From: Dehalococcoides mccartyi
GTDB taxonomy: Bacteria > Chloroflexota > Dehalococcoidia > UBA2979
Reading direction: 5' to 3'
Assembly: GCA_945865925.1 (NCBI GenBank)
Contig: CAMBFG010000001.1
Coordinates: 268,854 to 332,853 of the forward strand
Length of the DNA: 64,000 nucleotides
Shown here piece after piece: positions 41,935-49,641 of the stretch. Made by a program: the position numbers and the translations under genes. Each line of letters starts with the position of its first letter. Position 1 is the stretch's first letter. The notes beneath the pieces are model-generated. The model was not told the DNA's origin. It saw only the letters and a program-made list of their open reading frames with translations, and did no database searches.

Positions 41935-42105
41935 CTACCGCGCAAAGCGCCGGACGGTCCGCACGCCGAGCACGATCCCGCCAACCACGAAGGCGGCACC
42001 AAGGAGCTGCCCGCCCGGCGAGTCATCGGCCCCGCCGTAGACGATCGCCATCACGCCTATCACCACGGCGAGTACAGCGATCAGTGCGAGCACGTACTTC
42101 ATCAT
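41935..42105 (-). CDS. 56-residue small membrane protein
   Basis: Starts MMKYVLALIAVLAVVIGVMA with GAAGGAG 5 nt before the ATG, has two hydrophobic segments separated by YGGADDSPGGQ, and ends in a basic VRTVRRFAR tail. No recognised family. It lies 48 nt downstream of the XRE regulator on the same strand, so it may be the third gene of the DUF2975/XRE unit. Confidence 0.65.
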   Translation of the reverse strand: MMKYVLALIAVLAVVIGVMAIVYGGADDSPGGQLLGAAFVVGGIVLGVRTVRRFAR

Positions 42106-42153
42106 GGTGTCTCCTTCGAGGTCGCGGAGGCCGTCGGCGGATCGGCGAGGGGG

Positions 42154-42366
42154 TCAGGGGGCATCGTCCACCCACTCGAGGAGGTCGCCTGGCTGACACT
42201 CCAGCACTCGGCACATCGCCTCCAGTGTGCTGAACCGCACGGCCTTGGCACGGCCGTTCTTCAGCACCGCCACGTTCGCCGGGGTGAGCCCGACGCGCTC
42301 GGAGAACTCGCCGACGCTCATCTTGCGCCTGGCCAGCTCGACATCGATGCGCACGACGATGGGCAT
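42154..42366 (-). CDS. XRE-family helix-turn-helix regulator
   Basis: 70 residues, essentially only the Cro/CI-type DNA-binding domain: VELARRKMSVGEFSERVGLTPANVAVLKNG then TLEAMCRVLECQPGDLLEW. It resembles the YozG-type regulators that accompany DUF2975 membrane proteins. Its start overlaps the stop of the DUF2975 gene (TGATG). The GACTATC repeats around the shared promoter are good candidates for its own operator. Confidence 0.9.
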   Translation of the reverse strand: MPIVVRIDVELARRKMSVGEFSERVGLTPANVAVLKNGRAKAVRFSTLEAMCRVLECQPGDLLEWVDDAP

Positions 42367-42845
42367 CAGATCACCGCCTCCATGTCGGTCCGCAGCGCCG
42401 TAGCCTGACGCAGCAGCGCACGCATCACGACCATCAACAGGCCCACGACGGCGACCGCCATCACCAGAAGGAACAGCAACATCGGCATCCCGGGGTCATC
42501 CGCGTTGAAGCCGACAAAGCCGAGCAGGCCGACCAGCACCAGCCACCCGGTCGCGATGGCCCACAGGATCGCATCCACCCAGACGAACGCGGCGTTGCTG
42601 AAGATCCGGTCCTTCTGGACGAGCCCCAGCAGTTTCCAGGTAGAGACGATGACGACCTGGGCGCACAGCACTAGGAACACCGCGACAGCGGTCAGCGGCC
42701 ATCGCAAGTGCGCGTCATCGGGCGACTCCTTCGCCATGTACGCGAACTGCCCGGGCAGCGAGAGAGTCTGGAACACGACCAGAATCCCGAAGAGCCCCAG
42801 CAAGAAGAGTTTGAGCGGTAGAACCGCGCGACTATCGATGACCAT
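42366..42845 (-). CDS. DUF2975 membrane protein
   Basis: 159 residues, four membrane helices (LKLFLLGLFGILVVFQTL; LTAVAVFLVLCAQVVIV; WVDAILWAIATGWLVLV; MLLFLLVMAVAVVGLL). DUF2975 proteins are consistently encoded with a small XRE regulator, as here; function is unknown. The predicted transcription start coincides with the ATG, so the mRNA is probably leaderless. Confidence 0.88.
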   Translation of the reverse strand: MVIDSRAVLPLKLFLLGLFGILVVFQTLSLPGQFAYMAKESPDDAHLRWPLTAVAVFLVLCAQVVIVSTWKLLGLVQKDRIFSNAAFVWVDAILWAIATGWLVLVGLLGFVGFNADDPGMPMLLFLLVMAVAVVGLLMVVMRALLRQATALRTDMEAVI

Positions 42846-42871
42846 ACATCGACTATCACTGTTTGACTATC
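42830..42871. repeat. Three GACTATC direct repeats at the DUF2975 promoter
   Basis: GACTATC occurs at 42830-42836, 42851-42857 and 42865-42871, covering the early coding region, the -10 box and the spacer. Spacings are 21 and 14 nt. Likely operator sites for the XRE protein. Confidence 0.55.
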
Positions 42872-42880
42872 GAATGTCAA
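42852..42880 (-). promoter_or_regulatory. Sigma-70-type promoter of the DUF2975-XRE unit
   Basis: On the minus strand TTGACA (42880-42875), a 17-nt spacer, and GATAGT (42857-42852). A start 7 nt downstream falls on the A of the DUF2975 ATG at 42845, predicting a leaderless transcript. Confidence 0.7.
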
Positions 42881-42914
42881 TAGAAATGACCGGGGCGTTG
42901 GGCGAGTAAAGCAA

Positions 42915-42938
42915 GAGGCCCGCCTTGCGGCGGGCCTC
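42915..42938 (-). terminator. Terminator of the tmRNA gene
   Basis: Perfect 10-bp stem GAGGCCCGCC/GGCGGGCCTC with loop TTGC, 9 nt past the tmRNA 3' end, followed on the minus strand by TTGCTTTACTC. Confidence 0.8.
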
Positions 42939-42947
42939 ACTTCGGTC

Positions 42948-43304
42948 TGGTGGAGACGGGGGAGAATCGAACTCCCCGTCCAGAGCGGACCTGATACGGA
43001 CGTCTACGGGCGTAGCCACCAGGAGTTCTTCTCGTCGGACCCCTCCTATGGCGGCAGGTAGTTCCGACCAGTCTCAGTAGTCTTAGGCGGAGCGTCCTGA
43101 GACGCGGCATTCCGCAGCACCCCGGCATTGCGTCGCGGTTCAGCCACCCGTCGGGGCGAGGTGGCTGGCCACGTCACGGCTTAGTTAGGCCGCGAGGGCG
43201 AGTTGTCGGTCGCCAGTTACTTTTTTGCCGCCTGATTAACGAGGTTGACGACACCTCGGCCCGCAATCCGCACCCGGCTACGCCTGTCGAGTCCTGTCGT
43301 CCCC
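42948..43304 (-). ncRNA. ssrA: Transfer-messenger RNA
   Basis: 357 nt. The 5' end GGGGACG pairs with CGTCTCC before the encoded CCA end (one G-U pair), forming the tRNA-like acceptor stem. The T arm with TTCGATT loop and the GACAGGACTCGACAGG 5' segment are typical of tmRNA. The resume frame reads GDRQLALAA then TAA (43214-43185), so tagged proteins end in ALAA; the exact first tag codon is inferred. It rescues stalled ribosomes with SmpB, encoded 133 nt upstream. A TATAGT at 43341-43336 on the minus strand may be its own -10 box. Confidence 0.93.
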
Positions 43305-43437
43305 GAAAGGCAGGGCGTGTGCGTCCTGCATTCCCACTATAACGCCGCCCCACCCGTCGAGGTTCCCTCGGTGGCGCTACTCGAAACGCCGGCCGACTGG
43401 GCGAGGGAGCCACGCCATCTTCAAGGTGTGCTAGGGC

Positions 43438-43956
43438 TCACCGCTGGGCGTGTCGGATGGCGCGCTGCATCGTGCGGTCGGCCTCGCGCTCACGGATCAC
43501 CTCGCGCTTGTCATAGGCGCGTTTGCCATGGGCCAGAGCGATGTGGACCTTGATCACGCCGTGACTCAGGTACATCCGGATCGGGATCACGGTGCTTCGA
43601 GGCTGCACTTCCATCTCGTGGCGGAGGCGCTCAAGTTCACGGCGGTGCAGCAGCAGTTTCCGCGTGCGCATCGGTTCGTGGTTCTCACGCGCTGGTGCAT
43701 ACGGCCCGATGTGGACGTTGTAGAGGAAGAGTTCCGGGCCCTTGAAACGCGCGTAGCCCTCGCCGATCGTGGCGTGGCCGGCACGCACCGCCTTCACCTC
43801 GGAACCGAGGAGCGCAATACCCGCGTCGAACGACTGCAGGATCTCGTAGTCGAAGCGGCCTCGGCGATTTTGCGCAAGGGTTGGGCCGGCGTCGGGTACG
43901 ACCGGCTTCGCCTTTGCCTTCGCGGCCCGCAGGACCACGACCCCTTGCTTCGGCAT
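43438..43956 (-). CDS. smpB: SsrA-binding protein
   Basis: 172 residues. After a basic tail of about 28 residues the SmpB fold begins: AQNRRGRFDYEILQSFDAGIALLGSEVKAVRAG, FLYNVHIGPY, RKLLLHRRELERL, and a C-terminal tail GKRAYDKREVIREREADR that enters the mRNA channel. It delivers tmRNA to stalled ribosomes. Encoded between a C-terminal processing protease (23 nt upstream) and ssrA. Confidence 0.96.
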   Translation of the reverse strand: MPKQGVVVLRAAKAKAKPVVPDAGPTLAQNRRGRFDYEILQSFDAGIALLGSEVKAVRAGHATIGEGYARFKGPELFLYNVHIGPYAPARENHEPMRTRKLLLHRRELERLRHEMEVQPRSTVIPIRMYLSHGVIKVHIALAHGKRAYDKREVIREREADRTMQRAIRHAQR

Positions 43957-43979
43957 GACCTCAGCCCTTCACGGACGGG

Positions 43980-45281
43980 CTACGGACGAGGCGTCGCCGT
44001 CGGCGTCGCGGTGGCCGCAGGCTTGGGCGGGGGCAAGGTCTTGCCACGGAGCATGTCGACCGCGCGCTGGGCGGGAATGTCCTTGCGCGCCTCGATCTCT
44101 TCGAGGGTCATTGTCACTTCGTAGTCGGGGGTGATGCCCTTGCCCTCGATCTGGTTGTGCTTCGGCGTGAGCCAGCGACCGATCGAGACGTAGACAGCAC
44201 CGCCGTTGGAGAGGTCACGCGCGTGGTTCACGGTGCCCTTGCCGTACGAGCGGGTGCCGATCACCTTCGCGCGGCCGTTCTCCTGCAGCGCGCCGGCGAG
44301 CAGTTCGGCACCTGACGCAGAGAACTCGTCCTGCAAGATCACGATCGGCAGGCTGGTGAGCACACCGCTTCGGGCGATCGCGCCCGTCTCGCGGCCGGAA
44401 CGGTCCTGCTGGAAGAAGATCTGGCCGCTGTCCAGGAACATATCTGCGATCTGGATCGTCTCCTGCAGCAGCCCCCCCGGGTTGCTGCGCACGTCGACGA
44501 TGATCCCCTTGACCCCGGAGCCGCTGATCTCCTTCACCACCTTCTCGATTTCTTGTGGAGTCGTACGAGAGAAGGAGCGGATGCGGAAGTAAGCGATGTC
44601 CTTCACTTCCTCGCCCGCAGAGTCACGGAGGACGCCACCGAACAACGGCGTGCGGTTCACGCTCTCCACCGCGATCTTGTCGCGCGAGATCGTGAACGTC
44701 TCCTCTTTGCCGTCCCGGTGCTTGACCTTGATCGTCACCTTGCTGCCGATGGGCCCGCGGATCTTCGTCACCGCGAGTTGGACGCTCCAGCCCTCAGCGG
44801 ACTGACCATCGACCTCCAGCAGTTGGTCGCCGGCCTTCACCCCAGCCCGCTCGGCGGGTGTATTTGGCAGAGGGGTCGTGATCACCACGAACTCGCCCTC
44901 CTTGCCCACGGTCGCACCGATGCCTTCGAAGGCACCCTCGAAGTCATCGCGCGCTAGGGCGTAGGAGTCCGGGTCGATGTAGGAGGAGTGCGGGTCGAGG
45001 GAGTCGAAGAGGCCCTTGATGGCGGCGTTGCGAAGCACCTCCGGGTCGCCCTTGTCAGGGTCGACATAATCCGTGGCGATGATCTTGGCCATCTCGGCGA
45101 GCAGGTCGTAGTTCCCGGGATCGTCCTTACTCGTGCTGCCAGCAGTCGTCGCGGCGGCGGCAGGCACCGAGGCGTCGCCCTCGGTCAGCACCCGGACGAG
45201 GAACCCGGACATGACCAGGAGCCCCGCGACCAGGACAGCGATCACGCCGACCAGGGAGTTCCGCAAAAGATTGGACTTCAC
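43980..45281 (-). CDS. C-terminal processing (tail-specific) protease, S41 family
   Basis: 433 residues. An N-terminal membrane anchor (LVGVIAVLVAGLLVMSGFLV), a helical stretch with SLDPHSSYIDP, a PDZ domain at about 110-195 (FEGIGATVGKEGEFVVITTP to VTIKVKH), and the S41 protease core: DVRSNPGGLL, catalytic Ser in DEFSASGAE and Lys in GTRSYGKGTV. A Thr/Pro-rich tail ends the protein. It acts outside the cytoplasmic membrane on C-terminal tails; the classic member Tsp degrades SsrA-tagged exported proteins, so its place before smpB-ssrA is notable. Confidence 0.93.
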   Translation of the reverse strand: MKSNLLRNSLVGVIAVLVAGLLVMSGFLVRVLTEGDASVPAAAATTAGSTSKDDPGNYDLLAEMAKIIATDYVDPDKGDPEVLRNAAIKGLFDSLDPHSSYIDPDSYALARDDFEGAFEGIGATVGKEGEFVVITTPLPNTPAERAGVKAGDQLLEVDGQSAEGWSVQLAVTKIRGPIGSKVTIKVKHRDGKEETFTISRDKIAVESVNRTPLFGGVLRDSAGEEVKDIAYFRIRSFSRTTPQEIEKVVKEISGSGVKGIIVDVRSNPGGLLQETIQIADMFLDSGQIFFQQDRSGRETGAIARSGVLTSLPIVILQDEFSASGAELLAGALQENGRAKVIGTRSYGKGTVNHARDLSNGGAVYVSIGRWLTPKHNQIEGKGITPDYEVTMTLEEIEARKDIPAQRAVDMLRGKTLPPPKPAATATPTATPRP

Positions 45282-45527
45282 GACGCAACCCTCCGGCCGG
45301 CATTCGCCGAACCTCGCTGATTTTCGACCGCGGTGGGGGGCGGCGACGGCACGAGCGGTACAGATCGGAGTCTATCGCCCACACGCGAGACCCGCGCGAA
45401 GCCTCGTTGCCCACGAACGACATAACGAACACACGGGGTTGCCTCGGCGTTGCGGGCGCTGGTACGGTTCCCGGGTTGCTTCGGGCTAGCGCTGCGGCAC
45501 TGGTCCCGAGGCGGGGGAGCGACCCAT

Positions 45528-46424
45528 ATGACCCTCACTTTTGCCGCCCTGGCGGTCTTGCTGTTGCTCGGCGTTGGCGCGAGTGTCGTGTACCTCGCGG
45601 ACGACCTCACTCGATGTCGTCGCCGTCGTGTGCAGGGTTCGCCCGCTGACGTCGGCCTCCGCTACGAAGAAGCGCAGTTCCTCACCGCCGACCGCCTGAC
45701 GCTCCGTGGGTGGTTCCTGGAGTCACCCGGCGCCCGCGCCGTCGTCGTCCTCGTCCATGACCTCGAGGCCACGCGCACCGACATCGATCGCCGCCTGCTC
45801 GACCTCGCGCGCGACTACGTCCGCCGGGGCTACTCCGTCTTCACCTTTGACCTCCGTGGACACGGCGAGTCCGGTGGCACCCGCGACACGCTGGGCCGCG
45901 ACGAGAAACTCGATGTGGCAGCCGCCGTTGCGTGCGTCCGGCGCCGGATGGTGGGCGTCCCGGTGATTCTGCACGGCTTCGGCTTCGGCGCTGCGGTCGC
46001 GCTGGCGGCCGCCGCCAACCGCGCTGACGTGACCGCTGTGGTGGCCGACTCTGCCTTCCCGACCATGCGCGAGTACCTCCACCGCCGCTGGCGCTGGTTG
46101 CCCTCACCTGCGCTGACCCTCGTCGGCCGCGTGGCGCGCCGCCTCTACGGCGCGGACATCGATGCACTCGAGCCGATCGCGATCGTGAACCGTGTCGGCG
46201 TGCCCGTGCTCTACATCCACAACCAGGGCGACACGCTGTTGCCGCCGTCCACCACGCTCAACCTGGCCGCTGCCTCGCTCGACGCGCGCGACCAGGTCTG
46301 GATCTCGGCCGGTCGAGGCCACGCCACCGGCTACCGCGAGGCGCCCGAGGCGTATGTGCGGCGCGTGGTGGAGTTCTACGACCAGGTGATCCCCGCGCGC
46401 GTGCTGGCCGCTCGCGCCGTCTAG
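45528..46424 (+). CDS. Membrane-anchored alpha/beta hydrolase-fold protein lacking the nucleophile Ser
   Basis: 298 residues from the ATG at 45528 (GGGGGAG 9 nt upstream). An N-terminal membrane segment (LTFAALAVLLLLGVGASVVYL) precedes an FrsA/BEM46-like hydrolase fold: VVVLVHDLEATRTD, FDLRGHGESGG, NQGDTLLPP with acid Asp and SAGRGHATGY with His. The nucleophile elbow reads HGFGFGAA, so Gly stands where Ser is expected. It may be non-catalytic or use another residue. It lies 3 nt before the P1 peptidase gene and is likely co-transcribed with it. Confidence 0.82.
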   Translation: MTLTFAALAVLLLLGVGASVVYLADDLTRCRRRRVQGSPADVGLRYEEAQFLTADRLTLRGWFLESPGARAVVVLVHDLEATRTDIDRRLLDLARDYVRRGYSVFTFDLRGHGESGGTRDTLGRDEKLDVAAAVACVRRRMVGVPVILHGFGFGAAVALAAAANRADVTAVVADSAFPTMREYLHRRWRWLPSPALTLVGRVARRLYGADIDALEPIAIVNRVGVPVLYIHNQGDTLLPPSTTLNLAAASLDARDQVWISAGRGHATGYREAPEAYVRRVVEFYDQVIPARVLAARAV

Positions 46425-46427
46425 CCG

Positions 46428-47459
46428 GTGCCTGCCCGGCGCCGCCCCTCGACCCCGCCCCTGCTCGATGCGATCACGGACATCGCCGGGATTCGCGTGG
46501 GGCACTGGACCGACCGGCGCGCTGCCACCGGTTGCACCGCCATCCTGGCGCCCTCGGGGACCGTGGGAGGCGTCGATGTGCGGGGAGCCGCTCCCGGCAC
46601 ACGTGAGACCGACCTCCTGCGCCCTGAGAACGCAGTGCAGGAGGTACATGCCGTCCTGCTGACTGGCGGCTCGGCCTTCGGCCTGGAGGCTGCGAGCGGC
46701 GTCGTGCGGTTCCTGCACGAACGAGGGGTCGGCGTCGCCTACGGGGGCTTCGTCATCCCGATCGTCCCAGCCGCCGTCATCTTCGACCTCCCCACCGGGA
46801 AGCCGACGTGGCCCGACGTGGCCGCTGGCTACCGCGCCGCTGCCGCCGCCCGAGGCGGGCGGGTCGCGGAGGGGACGGTGGGTGCCGGCACCGGCGCGAC
46901 CCTCGCGAAGGGTGGCGGGCGCGAACGACTGCTGAAAGGCGGCGTCGGCACCGCGTCGGAGCGCCTCGACACGGGCGTCATCGTGGGCGCCTTCGTCGTG
47001 GTGAACGCTGCTGGCTCGGTGCGCGACGCTCGAGGGCGTTGGGTGGCTGCACCTCGGGGCGACCGCCCGGGCACGTTCCTTGACCCCGAGCGGTTGCTGC
47101 GCACCGGACGTCGCTACCCACCGCCCGAAGACGCTCCAGCCGCCGAAGACCTCGCCAAGCCGGGCGGGAACACCACGATCGCCGTGATCGCCACGAACGC
47201 CCGCCTGACAAAGGCGCAGGCCAACCGCCTCGCCACCGTCGCCCACGACGGCTTCGCGCACGCGATCTGGCCCGTCCACACCCACGCGGACGGTGACACC
47301 GTCTTCGCGCTCGCCACGGGCGCGGTAGAGAGCCCGCCCGACGGCATCACCGCCCTCGAGGCGATGGCCGCGCTCGCGATGTCGCGCGCGATCCTGAAGG
47401 CGACGCGGGCGGCGACGGGCCTCGCCGGTGTGCCGTCCGTAGGGGAGTGGCAGGGCTGA
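46428..47459 (+). CDS. P1-family (DmpA-like) peptidase / N-terminal nucleophile amidohydrolase
   Basis: 343 residues, GTG start 3 nt after the upstream stop. The N-terminal DAITDIAGIRVGHWTDRRAATGCTAI and LLTGGSAFGLEAASGVVRFL are diagnostic of the DmpA/P1 family. These precursors self-cleave before a Ser/Thr; here PGGNTTIAVIATNARL (about residues 245-260) provides Thr as the probable new N-terminus, as in nylon-oligomer and some aminopeptidase members. The substrate is unknown. Probably cytoplasmic: no signal peptide. Confidence 0.88.
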   Translation: MPARRRPSTPPLLDAITDIAGIRVGHWTDRRAATGCTAILAPSGTVGGVDVRGAAPGTRETDLLRPENAVQEVHAVLLTGGSAFGLEAASGVVRFLHERGVGVAYGGFVIPIVPAAVIFDLPTGKPTWPDVAAGYRAAAAARGGRVAEGTVGAGTGATLAKGGGRERLLKGGVGTASERLDTGVIVGAFVVVNAAGSVRDARGRWVAAPRGDRPGTFLDPERLLRTGRRYPPPEDAPAAEDLAKPGGNTTIAVIATNARLTKAQANRLATVAHDGFAHAIWPVHTHADGDTVFALATGAVESPPDGITALEAMAALAMSRAILKATRAATGLAGVPSVGEWQG

Positions 47460-47485
47460 GCCAAAAGGCCCTAATCACGGGTGCG

Positions 47486-47513
47486 TTGACGTGCTCCGTG
47501 GGTTTTCTATACT
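47486..47513 (+). promoter_or_regulatory. Promoter of the panBC unit
   Basis: TTGACG (47486-47491), 16-nt spacer, TATACT (47508-47513). A start near 47520 gives a 128-nt 5' leader before panB with several GC-rich complementary stretches. Confidence 0.65.
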
Positions 47514-47647
47514 GGCGGTGGAGCGAGTCCGGCAGCCGAGCCCTGACCCCTTCGTGGGCGGTTCATCGGTGGACGGCCGGGACGACTCCCCCAGCGGTGC
47601 CTGAGCCTGGATCGTCGTGACGACCGGGACTGACAGGGGCCTCTCAC

Positions 47648-48625
47648 ATGTCCAAGCAACCCACAACCCGTGCGATCTCGGTGCTCGACATCCAACGGAT
47701 GCGCGAGCGCGGCAAGCCGATCACGATGGTGACGGCGTACGACTACCCGGCGGCCAAAGCCGTGGACGAGGCGGGCATCCCGATCATCCTCGTCGGCGAC
47801 TCCCTCGGCATGACCGTGCTGGGGTACGACTCGACCCTCCCGGTGACGCTCGAAGACATGATCCACCACGGCAAGGCCGTCGTCCGAGGGGCCAAGCGTG
47901 CCCACGTCGTCATCGACCTGCCGTTCGGCACCTACCAGCTGGGGTGGCAGCAGGCGCTTGAATCGGCCACGCGGCTGATGAAGGAGACCGAGTGCGGCTC
48001 GGTGAAACTCGAGGGCGGCCAGCGCTCGGCGGAGGCTGTCGCGCGGATGGTGGAAGCCGGTATCCCGGTCATGGGCCACATCGGCCTGACACCGCAGAGT
48101 GTGAATGCACTCGGCGGGTGGCGGGTGCAGGGCAAGACTCCGCGCGAGGCGGTACGGCTGATCGCGGACGCGAAGGCGCTGGCGGAAGCCGGTGCCTACG
48201 CCATCGTCCTCGAACTGGTGCCCACGGCGCTCGCCCACATGATCACGCAGCGGGTGAGCGTCCCCACGATCGGCATCGGCTCCGGCCCGTTTACCTCAGG
48301 CCAGGTGCAGGTGTTCCACGACATCCTGTCGATCCAGCAGGATCGAGAGATGAAGCACGCCCGCCAATTCGCGGACGTTGGCACTACCACGGTCAACGGG
48401 CTCCGTGCCTACCGAGAAGCGGTCGAGGACGGTTCGTTCCCGACGGCGGCGGAGTCCTCCTACATGGACGAGCGTGCTCTCGAGTTGATCCGCCTCATGA
48501 CGCCTTCGGACGAAGATGACATGAGTCACGCCGAGCGCGTCCTGCGCGAGGCGCACAGCGAGGCGCCCGCGGCCCGCGTCGACCAGCCGCTCGAGCAACA
48601 TGTCGAGCAGCAGGTTGCGGACTAG
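47648..48625 (+). CDS. panB: 3-methyl-2-oxobutanoate hydroxymethyltransferase
   Basis: 325 residues. It adds a hydroxymethyl group from methylene-tetrahydrofolate to ketoisovalerate, giving ketopantoate. MVTAYDYPAAKAVDEAGIPIILVGDSLGMTVLGYDSTLPVT contains the metal ligands, and VKLEGG, VMGHIGLTPQSVN and GIGSGPFTSGQVQVFHD are family blocks; the catalytic Glu is in VLELVP. About 50 C-terminal residues extend beyond the usual core. AGGGG precedes the ATG. It is followed by panC at 36 nt. Confidence 0.96.
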   Translation: MSKQPTTRAISVLDIQRMRERGKPITMVTAYDYPAAKAVDEAGIPIILVGDSLGMTVLGYDSTLPVTLEDMIHHGKAVVRGAKRAHVVIDLPFGTYQLGWQQALESATRLMKETECGSVKLEGGQRSAEAVARMVEAGIPVMGHIGLTPQSVNALGGWRVQGKTPREAVRLIADAKALAEAGAYAIVLELVPTALAHMITQRVSVPTIGIGSGPFTSGQVQVFHDILSIQQDREMKHARQFADVGTTTVNGLRAYREAVEDGSFPTAAESSYMDERALELIRLMTPSDEDDMSHAERVLREAHSEAPAARVDQPLEQHVEQQVAD

Positions 48626-48661
48626 CCCCCGCCGGCCGGCGTATCTGACTCGGACGCCTCG

Positions 48662-49522
48662 ATGATCGTTACACGGACGGTGGCGGAGTTCCGCGCGGCG
48701 CGCGACGAGTTGCTCGCGGGCGGACAGACTGCGCGTGAGGGCCTCGGACTGGTACCCACGATGGGCTACCTCCACGAGGGGCACCGTTCGCTCATGCGAC
48801 GCGCGCGCGCCGAGTGCAGTGCCGTCGCCGTCACGATCTTCGTGAACCCGACCCAGTTCGGCCCCAACGATGATTTCACTCGTTACCCCCGTGACGAGGC
48901 GCGCGATCTGGAGGCCTGTGCGGCCGAGGGTGTCGACCTTGTGCTTGCGCCGTCCATTGAGGAGATCTACCCCGAGGGCGCCTGCACGACGGTGTCGGTC
49001 GGCCCGCTGTCGCGTGTCCTCGAAGGTGCCGCGCGGCCCGGGCATTTCGATGGCGTAGCGACCGTGGTGACGAAGTTGTTCGCGATCGCCGGCCCTTGCC
49101 GCGGGTACTTCGGCCAGAAGGACGCCCAGCAGTTGATGGTGATCCGCCGCCTCGCGCGTGACCTCGTCCTCCCGGTGGACGTCGTCGGGTGCCCGATCAT
49201 CCGAGAGCCAGACGGCCTCGCGATGTCGTCCCGCAACGTCTACCTCTCGCCTGAGGAGCGCTCGCAGGCCCTCGGCATTTCTCGCGGCCTGCGGCAGGCG
49301 GAAGCGGCCTGGGTGGACGGCGTGCGCGACGCGGATTCGCTGCGCGCCCTCGTGCGCTCAGAGATCGAGGCACAGCCGCTGGCGCGGCCTGAGTACGTCT
49401 CGCTCGCCGACACAGAGACGCTCGAGGAACTCGCAGGCCTCGCTGGTCCAGGTGCCCTGCTGTCGGTGGCCGTGCGGTTCGCGGGTACGCGGCTGATCGA
49501 CAACGTCGTGCTCGGCGGCTAG
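48662..49522 (+). CDS. panC: Pantothenate synthetase
   Basis: 286 residues. It condenses pantoate and beta-alanine with ATP. LVPTMGYLHEGHRSLMRRA is the HxGH nucleotide-binding motif, VTIFVNPTQFGPNDDF and YFGQKDAQQLMVIRRLARDL line the active site, and MSSRNVYLSPEER is the KMSKS-like loop. Full length. With panB here and panD at 55332, the whole branch to pantothenate except ketopantoate reductase is in the window. Confidence 0.96.
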   Translation: MIVTRTVAEFRAARDELLAGGQTAREGLGLVPTMGYLHEGHRSLMRRARAECSAVAVTIFVNPTQFGPNDDFTRYPRDEARDLEACAAEGVDLVLAPSIEEIYPEGACTTVSVGPLSRVLEGAARPGHFDGVATVVTKLFAIAGPCRGYFGQKDAQQLMVIRRLARDLVLPVDVVGCPIIREPDGLAMSSRNVYLSPEERSQALGISRGLRQAEAAWVDGVRDADSLRALVRSEIEAQPLARPEYVSLADTETLEELAGLAGPGALLSVAVRFAGTRLIDNVVLGG

Positions 49523-49641
49523 GGCGGACCGTTCCGCCCCTCCCCCTCCCGAACCCCTGTGCTACGCTCGCCGACGGGTTTCGTCAGACTCGACACCCTC
49601 TATCCACCACCACCTCGATCATCTCGCGCAGGGGGTCCTGA

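Noticed and set aside
42948-43010. tRNA-like T arm near 42970
   Set aside because: It belongs to the 3' tRNA-like end of the tmRNA and not to an independent tRNA.
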